A stretch of DNA of 43,036 nucleotides from an uncultured Dorea sp. (GCA_910587575.1 CAJULU010000012.1:10459-53494); one strand, 5' to 3'. Numbered from the stretch's first letter, positions 8,359 to 17,885 are shown. The notes: generated by a model not told the origin, from the letters alone. Numbers and translations: made by a program.

Positions 8359-9030
8359 TTAATGTTCCCGCCTGGCAATTAATTTACAAATCGGATTCCC
8401 GAGAGAGGAAAATTTCTCCTCATACTCTGTCATGATATTCCCCTGGTTCATCCTGCCGTCCCGGTGCAGATCATAAGTACACCCTTCCAGCCGAAAATCC
8501 GTAGAAGTGTTCACTTCCGAAACGGAGAAGTTAAAGAGCAGACGGTTATCCGTCTTGAACTCGATGGCGCCCATATTCCCCAGAATCTCATGATACCGGG
8601 CCAGAAACTCCCTGGATGTAAGCCGTCTTGCCGCATGCCTGGCTTTGGGCCAGGGATCCGAAAAATTCAGATAGATCCGGTCGATTTCCCCAGGTGCGAA
8701 TACTTCCGTAATGTTTCTGGCATCCATACAGAGGAAGCGGATGTTAGAATATGCCTGCTGCATGGCCGGATTTGTGCGGATTTCCTGGAGTTTTTCGACC
8801 GGGCGCAAAAGTACGCTGGAGTATCTTTCGATTCCGATATAATTCACCTCTTTGTTCTGCTCTGCAAGGGTCAGAAGAAACTGCCCCTTCCCCATCCCGA
8901 TCTCTATGTGTACAGGATTGGAATTACCGAACACTTCCTGCCATCTTCCGCGGCAGTCAGACGCATTTTTAACAACTTCTTTACACCCGTTCAGCACGCT
9001 TTCGGCGCGTGGTATATTTCTAAGACGCAT
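8359..9030 (-). CDS. trmB: tRNA (guanine-N7-)-methyltransferase TrmB
   Basis: 223 residues, usual family length. TrmB uses S-adenosylmethionine to make m7G46 in the variable loop of tRNAs. The SAM-binding motif HIEIGMGKGQF (residues ~41-51), the acidic GIERYSS strand end, the family signature LNFSDPWPKARHAARRL and the C-terminal TEYEEKF motif are all present. ATG 9030 has GGGGGA seven bases upstream. A promoter with a consensus TTGACA lies upstream (9073-9101). Confidence 0.95.
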   Translation of the reverse strand: MRLRNIPRAESVLNGCKEVVKNASDCRGRWQEVFGNSNPVHIEIGMGKGQFLLTLAEQNKEVNYIGIERYSSVLLRPVEKLQEIRTNPAMQQAYSNIRFLCMDARNITEVFAPGEIDRIYLNFSDPWPKARHAARRLTSREFLARYHEILGNMGAIEFKTDNRLLFNFSVSEVNTSTDFRLEGCTYDLHRDGRMNQGNIMTEYEEKFSSLGNPICKLIARREH

Positions 9031-9072
9031 ATGTGATTTCCCCCTGTTTTCAAGCGTTTTCGTACGTTTCTT

Positions 9073-9101
9073 AGTTTATAATGAGGGAGCGGAAATGTCA
9101 A
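9073..9101 (-). promoter_or_regulatory. Sigma-A promoter for trmB
   Basis: On the minus strand, TTGACA (9096-9101) is followed after 17 bases by TAAACT (9073-9078), about 40 bases before the trmB start. The -35 is perfect and the -10 matches four of six. Confidence 0.55.
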
Positions 9102-9163
9102 TTAAATATAAGTGTGTGAAAAACATAACAAATAGCGGTTTTTTTGGTGATTTTTACTATGGA

Positions 9164-9192
9164 TTTTTAAAAAAAACGGAGTATATTATAAT
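9164..9192 (+). promoter_or_regulatory. Candidate promoter region of the V-ATPase operon
   Basis: A consensus TATAAT at 9187-9192 lies 108 bases before the first V-ATPase gene, in an AT-rich stretch with long T and A runs. The -35 position (TTTTTA) is poor, so the assignment rests on the -10 and location. A second TATAAT occurs at 9077-9082. Confidence 0.4.
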
Positions 9193-9299
9193 TGTGTGCA
9201 AAATGGCGGGAAATGTCGGCAGAAACATCGGGCATAATCATGGATTCTGAGCCGCCGGTACATATAAAGCAGTAAATCTTAGAGGAATGGAGGCGGCCA

Positions 9300-9611
9300 A
9301 TGAACACGGTTGTAAAGAAACTGGCAGATATTGAGGCAACGGCGGAAGCGATTGTGGAGCATGCCCAGGCCCAGAAGGGTGAGATCGAGAAGAAGATCCA
9401 GGCTCAGAGAGACCGTTTTGACACGGAGCTTGAGGAAGATACTCAGAAGCAGCTGGCGCAGATCCGGCAGGAGGCGGATGAGAAGATGGAGCGGATTCTT
9501 AAGGAACAGAGGGAGAAGAACCGTTCCACAATCGACAATCTGAAGAAGGAATTCGAGGAAAACCATACCGCTTATGCCAGAGAGATTCTTGCGCATATTA
9601 CAGAGGTGTAG
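9300..9611 (+). CDS. V-type ATPase peripheral stalk subunit G/H-like
   Basis: 103 residues, almost entirely charged coiled coil (Lys/Glu/Gln/Arg), no membrane segment. First gene of the nine-gene operon, placed where the stalk subunit (NtpF/AtpH type) that pairs with subunit E is found in V/A-ATPases. Sequence alone supports only a coiled coil; position gives the assignment. GGAGGCGG precedes ATG 9300 by a few bases. Three bases separate its TAG from the subunit C start. Confidence 0.8.
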   Translation: MNTVVKKLADIEATAEAIVEHAQAQKGEIEKKIQAQRDRFDTELEEDTQKQLAQIRQEADEKMERILKEQREKNRSTIDNLKKEFEENHTAYAREILAHITEV

Positions 9612-9614
9612 GAC

Positions 9615-10661
9615 ATGGGGAATGTGATGTCGTACAGCGGACTTACTACGAAGGTCCGGGCCATGCAGGCGAAACTTCTAAGTCAGCAGGATTATGAGAA
9701 CATTGCGAACTTAAGAAGCGTGCCGGAGGCAATCGAGTACCTGAAGGGTAAGCCTGCCTATGCAAGATATGTGGAACAGATGGATATATCGCTGTATCAT
9801 AGAGGGAACATGGAGAAGATTCTGTATCAGTCTTTGTTTGACGACTATACGAGGATTTTCCGGTTTGCAGGAATGGAGCAGAAAAAGTTTCTGAAACTGT
9901 ACTGGAAGAGATATGAGATTGATTTGATCAATTACTGCCTGCGTATTGTTTTCAATCACTATGATATGCCATTTGATATAGAATATAAGAAGGAATTTTT
10001 TGATAAATATTCCCAGATCTCCATAGACCGGCTGATTACATCCCGGAATGTGGAAGAGCTGATTGATAATCTTAAGGGTACGGAATATTATGCGCCGCTT
10101 CAGGGCCTCAGAGAGACGGAAGGGGCGACGCTGTTTGACTATGATCTGACCCTTGACCTGTATTATTTTTCTGAGATGTGGAGAAGGAACCGGAGGCTTC
10201 TCAAGGGCAGGGAACGGGAAATGTATATCCGGGATATGGGCGCGAAGATTGATCTGCTGAACATCCAGTGGATTTACCGGGCGAAGAAGTATTATAATAA
10301 GCTTCCGCCGGATATCTATTCCATGACCATACCGATTCAGTTCAGGCTTAGTGTGGAGGAATTTAAAGGGCTGGTAGAGACGCCTACGATTGAAGAGTAT
10401 GAGAAGCGTCTGGAGGAGACGTATTATGCCAGGAAGTATGCGGATATCAGCGGGAAGACGCTGGAGGCCACATATAAGGAGTGCCTTATGCGACAGTATA
10501 TCAGTGACCGGAGGCGCAACCCCTATTCCATAGCAACGGTGAATACTTATCTGTTTTTGAAGGAAGAAGAGATATATAAACTAACAACAGCCCTTGAATG
10601 TATCCGTTACGGCTTATCTTCAAGAGAAACGTTAGGATACTTAGGAGGTGTGATGCAATGA
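9615..10661 (+). CDS. atpC: V-type ATPase subunit C (V0 d-like)
   Basis: 348 residues, usual length for the V/A-ATPase C (NtpC, d-like) subunit, which sits on the c-ring and couples it to the central stalk. The N-terminal YSGLTTKVRAMQAKLLS and the largely helical sequence (many Tyr/Arg/Glu) fit the family. Its TGA (10659-10661) overlaps the next ATG in an ATGA junction, implying coupled translation with subunit I. Confidence 0.88.
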   Translation: MGNVMSYSGLTTKVRAMQAKLLSQQDYENIANLRSVPEAIEYLKGKPAYARYVEQMDISLYHRGNMEKILYQSLFDDYTRIFRFAGMEQKKFLKLYWKRYEIDLINYCLRIVFNHYDMPFDIEYKKEFFDKYSQISIDRLITSRNVEELIDNLKGTEYYAPLQGLRETEGATLFDYDLTLDLYYFSEMWRRNRRLLKGREREMYIRDMGAKIDLLNIQWIYRAKKYYNKLPPDIYSMTIPIQFRLSVEEFKGLVETPTIEEYEKRLEETYYARKYADISGKTLEATYKECLMRQYISDRRRNPYSIATVNTYLFLKEEEIYKLTTALECIRYGLSSRETLGYLGGVMQ

Positions 10662-12592
10662 TTGTGAAGATGAAATTTCTGAACATCAGCGGTCCGAGAA
10701 TGGATATTGACCGCGTGTGTGACAAATATCTGTCTAAATATGAGATGCAGCTTGAAAATGCGGTCACGGAACTGAAGACGACAGATAATCTTCTCCCTTT
10801 TGTGGAGGTGAACCCTTACAAAGACGCTCTTGCAAAAGCGGAACAGTTTGCGGCGCTTCTGCCGGAAAGTCCGGGTCAGATTGACCAGTCCATGTCTAAA
10901 GAGGCGATGCTTGCATTTATCCGGGAGATTAATCATGATTATCTGGATCTGGTGGAGAAGAAGGAACTGCTGAACAAGAAGGAAAATGATGTGAGGGAAC
11001 GGCTGAATGTCCTGGAACCCTTTACGCCTCTGGACCTGGAACTGCATAAGGCCATACATTACAAGTATATGAAAGTCCGTTTCGGAAGGATCGGGGTGGA
11101 TTATTATAAGAGGCTTGAAAAATATCTGTTTGGCGACCTGCAGGCTGTGTTCCTGGAAGGGACAAGAAATGAAAACTATGTCTACGGCTGTTACTTTGTA
11201 TCCAACGTGGATACGAGCAAAGTAGATTCGGCATTTAATTCTCTGCATTTTGAGCGGATTACGATTCCGTCGGAATTCATCGGAACTCCCAAGGATGCAT
11301 GCATGAGTATGCAGAAGGATATCGAAGAGGTCCGCAAACAGATGGAAGAGATTGACCGGAAGATCGAGGAACTGGTGAGCAGCCATGCAGCGAAACTGTT
11401 AGGGACCAGAAAGAGACTGGAGGAACTGTCCAATAATTTTGACGTGCGGAAGATGGCGGCAAGAACAGACGTGGGAGATACCAAGGAAGACTACTACATT
11501 CTCTGCGGCTGGATGGGCGAGGCTGATGTGGAGGCTCTGATGGAAGAGGCAAAGGATGATGACAAGGTGTTCATCGTTGTGGAGGAAGACCGGGAGAAGT
11601 TCTTCGGGGATCCGCCGACGAAGCTTAAGAATCCCAGATTTTTCAAGCCTTTTGAGATGTTTATCCGCATGTACGGGCTTCCGGCCCATGACGAGATGGA
11701 TCCGACCATGTTCGTGGCGCTTACTTACACGTTTATCTTCGGGGCGATGTTCGGAGATGTGGGCCAGGGCTTCTGCCTGTTTCTGATCGGCGGGCTGATC
11801 TATCTTAAGAAAAAGATGAGCCTGGCGGGGATCGTGTCGATTGCGGGAATCTTTTCCATGGTGTTTGGCGTGATGTTCGGGAGTGTCTTTGGATTTGAAG
11901 ACCTGATTCCGGCAGTGTGGATGCGGCCTGTGGAGGCGATGACGGATCTGCCTTTCATCGGGCAGCTGAATACGGTGTTCATTATAGCCATTGCCTTTGG
12001 CATGGCGCTGAATATCCTGGTGATGATTTTCCAGATCATCAATGCGGCGAGAGCCCATGACACGGAAAATCTGTGGTTTTCCACCAACGGGGTTGCAGGG
12101 CTTGTGTTCTACGGATTCCTGGTGCTGACGGTGGTGCTGTACATGACCGGGCATAAGGTTCCGGGAAATGTGCTGATGGCGGTATTCCTTGGGATTCCGA
12201 TTCTGATTTTTGTATTCAAGGAGCCTCTTACGAACCTGGTGGAGCACAATCATAAGAAGATGGAAGAGAGCAAGGCCATGTTTCTGGTGCAGGGCTTCTT
12301 CGAACTGTTTGAGACGCTTCTGAGTTATTTCTCCAATACTCTTTCTTATGTGAGAATCGGGGCGTTTGCCGTGAGCCATGCGGCGATTATGGAAGTGGTG
12401 CTGATGCTCTCGGGAGCGGAGAACGGAACCCCGAATCTGTTCGGTGTCATTCTGGGAAATGTAGTTGTGTGCGCTCTGGAGGGCCTGATAGTCGGAATCC
12501 AGGTGCTAAGGCTCGAATATTATGAGATGTTCAGCCGTTTCTATAAAGGAAGCGGACGGGAATTCAAACCATTTAACAAACAGAGTAAATAG
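10658..12592 (+). CDS. atpI: V-type ATPase subunit I (a subunit, ion channel half)
   Basis: 644 residues. A soluble N-terminal half (about 1-345, coiled coils) is followed by a membrane half with seven or eight hydrophobic segments, beginning near FVALTYTFIFGAMFGDVGQG. The conserved block YVRIGAFAVSHAAI near residue 568 carries the essential Arg facing the c-ring. ATG 10658 overlaps the subunit C stop and has AGGAGGTG nine bases upstream; the longer frame from 10598 lies inside subunit C. Confidence 0.93.
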   Translation: MIVKMKFLNISGPRMDIDRVCDKYLSKYEMQLENAVTELKTTDNLLPFVEVNPYKDALAKAEQFAALLPESPGQIDQSMSKEAMLAFIREINHDYLDLVEKKELLNKKENDVRERLNVLEPFTPLDLELHKAIHYKYMKVRFGRIGVDYYKRLEKYLFGDLQAVFLEGTRNENYVYGCYFVSNVDTSKVDSAFNSLHFERITIPSEFIGTPKDACMSMQKDIEEVRKQMEEIDRKIEELVSSHAAKLLGTRKRLEELSNNFDVRKMAARTDVGDTKEDYYILCGWMGEADVEALMEEAKDDDKVFIVVEEDREKFFGDPPTKLKNPRFFKPFEMFIRMYGLPAHDEMDPTMFVALTYTFIFGAMFGDVGQGFCLFLIGGLIYLKKKMSLAGIVSIAGIFSMVFGVMFGSVFGFEDLIPAVWMRPVEAMTDLPFIGQLNTVFIIAIAFGMALNILVMIFQIINAARAHDTENLWFSTNGVAGLVFYGFLVLTVVLYMTGHKVPGNVLMAVFLGIPILIFVFKEPLTNLVEHNHKKMEESKAMFLVQGFFELFETLLSYFSNTLSYVRIGAFAVSHAAIMEVVLMLSGAENGTPNLFGVILGNVVVCALEGLIVGIQVLRLEYYEMFSRFYKGSGREFKPFNKQSK

Positions 12593-12612
12593 ATGTGAGG
12601 AGGATTTTGGTC

Positions 12613-13044
12613 ATGACTTTAACTGTGAAATTATTACTTATTACGGCACTGGTACTTAGTATTATCATTCCATTTGGCTATTTTCTGATTGGAGAGAAGA
12701 CGAAGAAGCGCTATAAGAGAGCCATTGGAGTGAATGCGTTCTTTTACTTCGGAGCATTTGCCATTGCAGGCATTATGATGTTCGGCGGTGCGCCTGCCCA
12801 GGCGGCTGACGCAGCCCAGACGGCTTCTAATGCTGTAGGATTCGGATATCTTGCCGCTGCGCTGTCAACCGGTCTTTCCTGTGTCGGCGGTGGTATCGCC
12901 GTAGCCAGCGCCGCAAGCGCTGCGCTTGGCGCAATCAGTGAGGATTCCAGTGCACTTGGTAAGTCTCTGATCTTCGTAGGTCTTGCGGAAGGTGTCTGTC
13001 TGTACGGACTGATCATCTCCTTCATGATCCTGGGTAAATTGTAA
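12613..13044 (+). CDS. atpK: V-type ATPase subunit K (c-ring proteolipid)
   Basis: 143 residues with four hydrophobic helices. The first hairpin (LLLITALVLSIIIPFGYFLI and AFFYFGAFAIAGIMMFGG) has no carboxylate. The second has the Gly/Ala-rich helix (LSCVGGGIAVASAASAALG) and the ion-binding helix with Glu126 in GLAEGVCLYG. One carboxylate per four helices is typical of clostridial K subunits. H+ or Na+ specificity cannot be settled by eye. The true start is ATG 12613 with GAGGAGG upstream; the GTG at 12595 is part of that ribosome site. Confidence 0.93.
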   Translation: MTLTVKLLLITALVLSIIIPFGYFLIGEKTKKRYKRAIGVNAFFYFGAFAIAGIMMFGGAPAQAADAAQTASNAVGFGYLAAALSTGLSCVGGGIAVASAASAALGAISEDSSALGKSLIFVGLAEGVCLYGLIISFMILGKL

Positions 13045-13045
13045 G

Positions 13046-13354
13046 ATGAAGATGTATCTGATCAGTGATAATGTCGACACGCTGACAGGAATGAGGCTTG
13101 CGGGAGTAGACGGAGTGGTGGTTCACGAGCGGGAAGAACTGCGGGAGGCCATTGAGACGGCAATGAACGATAAGGATGTGGGCGTGATCCTGCTGACGGA
13201 GAAGTTTGGCAGGGAGTTCCCCGATCTGCTTGACGAGATCAAGCTTGGGCGTACCATGCCGCTGCTGATTGAGATTCCTGACAGACACGGAACCGGACGT
13301 AAGAAAGACTTTATCACTTCATATGTAAATGAGGCGATTGGACTGAAACTATAG
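13046..13354 (+). CDS. atpF: V-type ATPase subunit F
   Basis: 102 residues, normal for the small Rossmann-like F (NtpG) subunit of the central shaft. Begins MKMYLISDNVDTLTGMRLAG, with VGVILLTE in the centre and PLLIEIPDRHG, all family-typical. Starts one base after the subunit K stop codon, so translation is probably coupled. Confidence 0.9.
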   Translation: MKMYLISDNVDTLTGMRLAGVDGVVVHEREELREAIETAMNDKDVGVILLTEKFGREFPDLLDEIKLGRTMPLLIEIPDRHGTGRKKDFITSYVNEAIGLKL

Positions 13355-13381
13355 AATGATTAGGAATGTGGGGTGACATAC

Positions 13382-13969
13382 TTGACGATAGATGATAAGA
13401 TATCACATCTGCAGGAGGCGGCCATGGAGGAAGCAAGGGCAGAGGGAAATGCAATCATGAAGCAGCATGAAGATGCTCTGCTTGACGTGTTTGAACAGCA
13501 CCGGTCAGAGATGATCCGCCAGTCAGAGACCCGGGTGAAGACGGAGCGTGTCGGGGCACAGCAGCAGCTGAATATGGCCATGTCCAAGGCGCAGCTGGAA
13601 CTGAAGAGGGAACTGAGTAAGACGCAGAAGGAACTGAAGACGAAATTGTTCGAGGAAGTCCGTGAAGTGGTTAAGGAATATATGAAGTCTGAGGAGTACC
13701 AGGGTCTTCTGATCGCTTATATTGAGAAAGCGGCCAGATTTGCCAATGGTGCGCCCATGACCATCTATATTAATCCATCGGATGCAGATAAGAAGGAATA
13801 TCTGGAGGAGCATACGGGTATGGCTCTGACTGTGAGCAAAGAGGACTTCATCGGCGGCGTGCGTGCCGTAATTAAGGAGAAGAATATTCTGATCGACCAT
13901 GCGTTCAAGGGTGCGGTCGAGAATGAATTCAGGAAGTTCATGTTCAAGGGAGGTGTGCAGGTTGGATAG
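13382..13969 (+). CDS. atpE: V-type ATPase subunit E (peripheral stalk)
   Basis: 195 residues: N-terminal coiled coil (about 1-100, Glu/Gln/Lys/Arg) and a C-terminal globular domain with the family motif FIGGVRAVIKEKNILIDHAF. It forms the peripheral stalk with subunit G/H. I choose TTG 13382 (MTIDDKIS) because the upstream in-frame GTG at 13373 lies in the probable ribosome site (GTGGGGTG). The 3' end overlaps the subunit A start by eight bases. Confidence 0.88.
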   Translation: MTIDDKISHLQEAAMEEARAEGNAIMKQHEDALLDVFEQHRSEMIRQSETRVKTERVGAQQQLNMAMSKAQLELKRELSKTQKELKTKLFEEVREVVKEYMKSEEYQGLLIAYIEKAARFANGAPMTIYINPSDADKKEYLEEHTGMALTVSKEDFIGGVRAVIKEKNILIDHAFKGAVENEFRKFMFKGGVQVG

Positions 13970-15734
13970 TGTAACGACCGGAAAGATCTATGGCATCAAC
14001 GGGCCTGTCATCTATATTAAAGATAAGACGGAATTTAAAATGTCGGAGATGGTGTATGTCGGCAGGGAAAAGCTGGTGGGAGAAGTCATCTCTCTTGATA
14101 AAGACCTGACGACCATCCAGGTATATGAGGAAACTTCGGGGCTTCGTCCCGGAGAGACGGTGGAGGCCACGGGAGCGGCGGTTTCCGTAACTCTGGCGCC
14201 TGGAATCTTAAATAACATCTTTGACGGAATCGAACGGCCTCTGGAACGGATTGCGGACAGCGGCGGTGCGTTTATTACCAGGGGAGTCAGTGTGGACTCC
14301 CTTGACGTGGACAGATTGTGGGAGACTCATATCACGGTAGCCGAAGGAGAACCGGTTCACGGAGGAACGGTGATTGCAGAGGTACAGGAGACGCAGGCCA
14401 TTCTGCATAAATGTATGGTGCCGCCGGACGTGGAAGGGACGGTGGTGTCCGTGGTTCCGGACGGTGACTATACCATCCGTGATGTGCTGGTGGTGCTGGA
14501 ACTGTCGGACGGAAGCAGAAGGGAACTGACCATGACCCAGAAGTGGCCGATCCGTGTGCCAAGGCCGGTAAGCCACCGGTTTCCGGCTACGGTGCCTCTT
14601 GTGACAGGGCAGCGGATTCTGGATACCATGTTTCCCATTGCCAAAGGAGGAACGGCGGCCATTCCGGGCGGTTTCGGAACCGGGAAGACCATGACCCAGC
14701 ATCAGATTGCCAAGTGGGCGGATGCGGACATTATTATCTATATCGGCTGCGGCGAGCGTGGAAATGAGATGACCCAGGTGCTGGAGGAGTTCTCGGAACT
14801 GGTGGATCCCAAGACGGGGAATCCGCTGATGGACCGGACCACGCTGATTGCCAATACTTCCAATATGCCTGTTGCAGCCCGTGAGGCTTCGATTTATACG
14901 GGGCTTACGCTGGCGGAGTATTACCGGGATATGGGATATGACGTGGCGATCATGGCAGATTCTACCTCACGGTGGGCGGAGGCTCTGCGGGAATTGTCCG
15001 GACGTCTGGAGGAGATGCCGGCGGAGGAAGGCTTCCCGGCCTATCTGGCTTCCCGGCTGTCGGCTTTCTATGAGAGGGCGGGCATGATGCAGACATTGAA
15101 CGGAGAGACGGGATCTGTTTCGATTATCGGTGCGGTTTCGCCTCAGGGCGGAGATTTTTCGGAGCCGGTCACCCAGAATACCAAGCGGTTTGTCCGCTGC
15201 TTCTGGGGACTGGATAAGTCTCTGGCTTATTCCCGGCATTTCCCGGCAATCCACTGGCTGAGCAGTTACAGTGAGTACCTCAGTGATCTGAGCGGATGGT
15301 ATGCGGATCATGTGTCGCCGAAGTTTGTGGACTACCGGAACCGGATGATGGCGATTCTGAACCAGGAGAGCAGTCTGATGGAGATTGTGAAACTGATCGG
15401 CGGGGATGTGCTTCCAGATGACCAGAAACTGATCCTGGAGATTGCGAAGGTCATCCGTCTGGGCTTTCTGCAGCAGAATGCCTTTCACAAGGATGATACC
15501 TGTGTGTCGATGGAGAAGCAGTTTAAGATGATGGATGTGATCCTGTATCTGTATAAGACGGCCAGGCATCTGGTGGCAATGGGGCAGCCCATGTCTGTTT
15601 TAAAGGCAGAGGGTATTTTCGAGAAGGTCATTGCCATCAAGTACGATGTGCCGAATGATAATCTGCAGCTTTTGGATCTGTATAAGAGAGACATTGATGA
15701 TTTCTATAATCGGGTGATTGCGAAGAATGCATAA
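13962..15734 (+). CDS. atpA: V-type ATPase catalytic subunit A
   Basis: 590 residues, full family length. Order: N-terminal barrel, non-homologous region, nucleotide-binding domain with P-loop GGFGTGKT (236-243, Lys242) and the GCGERGNEM catalytic-Glu block, then the C-terminal helical domain. The start is TTG 13962 (MDSVTTGKIYGINGP): it has GGGAGGTG six bases upstream, overlaps subunit E by eight bases, and the frame upstream is only the antiphase of E. The rare start may tune stoichiometry. Confidence 0.96.
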   Translation: MDSVTTGKIYGINGPVIYIKDKTEFKMSEMVYVGREKLVGEVISLDKDLTTIQVYEETSGLRPGETVEATGAAVSVTLAPGILNNIFDGIERPLERIADSGGAFITRGVSVDSLDVDRLWETHITVAEGEPVHGGTVIAEVQETQAILHKCMVPPDVEGTVVSVVPDGDYTIRDVLVVLELSDGSRRELTMTQKWPIRVPRPVSHRFPATVPLVTGQRILDTMFPIAKGGTAAIPGGFGTGKTMTQHQIAKWADADIIIYIGCGERGNEMTQVLEEFSELVDPKTGNPLMDRTTLIANTSNMPVAAREASIYTGLTLAEYYRDMGYDVAIMADSTSRWAEALRELSGRLEEMPAEEGFPAYLASRLSAFYERAGMMQTLNGETGSVSIIGAVSPQGGDFSEPVTQNTKRFVRCFWGLDKSLAYSRHFPAIHWLSSYSEYLSDLSGWYADHVSPKFVDYRNRMMAILNQESSLMEIVKLIGGDVLPDDQKLILEIAKVIRLGFLQQNAFHKDDTCVSMEKQFKMMDVILYLYKTARHLVAMGQPMSVLKAEGIFEKVIAIKYDVPNDNLQLLDLYKRDIDDFYNRVIAKNA

Positions 15735-15746
15735 GGAGGGAACCGC

Positions 15747-17129
15747 ATGTCAATAGAATATCTGGGACTCAGCAGTATTAACGGACCTCTTGTCGTGCTG
15801 GAAGGGCTGCAGGGTGCGTTCTTTGATGAGATCGTAGAATTTGTGGTGGACGGCAATACGAAGAAGATGGGACGTATTGTCGAGTTATATGAGGATAAGG
15901 CGATGATTCAGGTGTTTGAGGGGACGGAGAATATGTCTCTTCGGAACACTCATACAAGGCTTACCGGACATCCCATGGAGGTGGCCGTATCGCCGGAGGT
16001 GCTGGGACGTACGTTTAACGGTGTGGGAGTGCCCATTGACGGGCTTGGCACCATTGGATCGGCCGAGAAGAGGGATGTGAACGGGCTTCCTCTGAATCCT
16101 GTGCGCAGAGAATATCCAAGGAACTATATCCGTACCGGAATCTCGGCGATTGACGGGCTGACGACGCTGATCCGGGGGCAGAAGCTTCCGATTTTCTCGG
16201 GAAATGGTCTTCCCCATGACCAGCTTGCGGCGCAGATTGTAAAGCAGGCTTCCCTGGGAGACGGGACCAATGAGAATTTTGCGGTTGTGTTTGGTGCAAT
16301 GGGCGTAAAGCATGACGTTGCAGAGTTCTTCCGCAAGACCTTCGAGGAGAGCGGTGTGTCGGACCATGTGTGTATGTTTCTGAACCTGGCAAACGACCCG
16401 GTGGTGGAACGTCTGATCACGCCGAAGGTTGCGCTTACGGTGGCGGAATACCTGGCATTTGAGTGTAATATGCATATTCTGGTAATTCTTACGGATATGA
16501 CTTCATTTGCAGAGGCAATGCGTGAAGTATCTTCGTCCAGGGGTGAGATTCCTTCCAGAAAGGGATATCCTGGGTATCTGTACAGTGAACTGGCGACTCT
16601 TTATGAGCGTGCGGGGATTGTGCAGGGATCCAATGGATCTGTGACGCAGCTTCCGATCCTGACCATGCCGAATGATGACATTACCCATCCGATTCCGGAT
16701 TTAACGGGGTATATTACGGAGGGACAGGTGGTGCTTGACCGGAATCTGCACGGGCAGGCAGTCTATCCGCCTATCAGTATTCTGCCGTCTCTTTCCCGTC
16801 TGATGAAGGACGGTATCGGGGAAGGATATACCAGGGAAGATCACCAGGGGCTTGCCAACCAGTTGTTCTCTGCCTATGCAAAGGTGGGCGAGGCCAGGAA
16901 CCTGGCTTCGGTCATCGGTGAGGATGAGCTGTCGCCGCTGGATAAGAAGTATCTGAAATTCGGTGAGGAGTTTGAGAAGCATTATATCGGCCAGGGGCCC
17001 ACGGAGAACAGAACCATCCAGGATACGCTGGATCTGGGGTGGAAGCTTCTTGGATATCTGCCGAAGGAAGAACTGGACAGGATTGATACGAAGCTGATTG
17101 ATAAGTATTATCCGCTTGAGGCAGAGTAA
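15747..17129 (+). CDS. atpB: V-type ATPase regulatory subunit B
   Basis: 460 residues, normal length. Homologous to subunit A but with a degenerate P-loop (FSGNGLPHDQLAAQI), as expected for the non-catalytic subunit. Other family blocks: AVVFGAMGVKHDVAEFF and SSSRGEIPSRKGYPGYLYSE. AAGGAGGGAACCGC precedes the ATG. Twelve bases separate it from subunit A. Confidence 0.96.
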   Translation: MSIEYLGLSSINGPLVVLEGLQGAFFDEIVEFVVDGNTKKMGRIVELYEDKAMIQVFEGTENMSLRNTHTRLTGHPMEVAVSPEVLGRTFNGVGVPIDGLGTIGSAEKRDVNGLPLNPVRREYPRNYIRTGISAIDGLTTLIRGQKLPIFSGNGLPHDQLAAQIVKQASLGDGTNENFAVVFGAMGVKHDVAEFFRKTFEESGVSDHVCMFLNLANDPVVERLITPKVALTVAEYLAFECNMHILVILTDMTSFAEAMREVSSSRGEIPSRKGYPGYLYSELATLYERAGIVQGSNGSVTQLPILTMPNDDITHPIPDLTGYITEGQVVLDRNLHGQAVYPPISILPSLSRLMKDGIGEGYTREDHQGLANQLFSAYAKVGEARNLASVIGEDELSPLDKKYLKFGEEFEKHYIGQGPTENRTIQDTLDLGWKLLGYLPKEELDRIDTKLIDKYYPLEAE

Positions 17130-17169
17130 TGTAACTGCCAGGATGTTTGTAAGATAAGGAGGGCGGTAT

Positions 17170-17787
17170 ATGGATCCGAGAGAATTTCCTACCAAAGGGA
17201 ATCTGATGCTTGCCAAGAATTCCCTTGCGCTTGCGCACCAGGGGTATGACCTTATGGATAAGAAGCGGAATATTCTTCTGAAAGAACTGATGGAACTGAT
17301 TGATGAGGCGAAGAATATCCAGGAGGAGATTGATACCACATTTACCAGGGCCTATGCCTGTCTGCAGCGGGCGAATATTGAGCAGGGGATCAGCAAGGTG
17401 CAGGAGCTTGCCTTTACCGTTCCCATTGAGGAGTCGATCCGTATCCAGACCAGAAGTATCATGGGAACGGAGATTCCTCATATTAAGTATGATGATAAGC
17501 AGAATGACCTGACCTATGCCTTTGGGACCACGAAGGAGTCGATTGATATCGCCAGGGAGGCTTTCCGGGCGGTGAAGAATCTGACGATCAAGCTGGCGGA
17601 GGTTGAGAATGCGGCCTACCGGCTTGCGGCCAATATTAAGAAGACGCAGAAGAGGGCCAATGCGCTGAAGAATATTACGATTCCGATGTATAGTAATCTG
17701 GTGTATACGATTAATAATGCGTTGGAGGAGAAGGAAAGAGAAGAGTTTACCCGGCTTAAGGTGATTAAACGGATGCAGGGGAAATAG
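17170..17787 (+). CDS. atpD: V-type ATPase subunit D (central shaft)
   Basis: 205 residues. The two long helices that form the rotor shaft are evident: PTKGNLMLAKNSLALAHQGY at the N-terminus and RANALKNITIP...EEKEREEFTRLK near the C-terminus, typical of NtpD. AAGGAGGGCGG lies just before ATG 17170. Last gene of the operon, followed nine bases later by a terminator. Confidence 0.94.
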   Translation: MDPREFPTKGNLMLAKNSLALAHQGYDLMDKKRNILLKELMELIDEAKNIQEEIDTTFTRAYACLQRANIEQGISKVQELAFTVPIEESIRIQTRSIMGTEIPHIKYDDKQNDLTYAFGTTKESIDIAREAFRAVKNLTIKLAEVENAAYRLAANIKKTQKRANALKNITIPMYSNLVYTINNALEEKEREEFTRLKVIKRMQGK

Positions 17788-17795
17788 AAGAGGGC

Positions 17796-17829
17796 AGAGT
17801 CTCTTGCCAGAGGGCAGGGGGCTCTTTTT
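17796..17829 (+). terminator. Terminator of the V-ATPase operon
   Basis: A 13-bp stem including four G-T pairs (17796-17808 with 17813-17825), tetraloop AGAG, then a run of five T. It sits eight bases past the subunit D stop. Confidence 0.88.
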
Positions 17830-17856
17830 CTCGCTCTTTTATCTGTTGAAAACACT

Positions 17857-17885
17857 TTGCCAGTGCCGTGAGACTTTGCTATAAT
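17857..17885 (+). promoter_or_regulatory. Sigma-A promoter for the AAA/nuclease gene
   Basis: TTGCCA (17857-17862), 17-base spacer, TATAAT (17880-17885), 18 bases before the start codon. The 5' UTR would be very short, holding little more than the ribosome binding site. Confidence 0.75.

Noticed and set aside
8464..9036. 190-codon plus-strand frame opposite trmB
   Set aside because: trmB on the minus strand has all family motifs; the overlap is a shadow.
11399..12379. 326-codon minus-strand frame inside V-ATPase subunit I
   Set aside because: Antisense of a conserved membrane subunit; no independent support.
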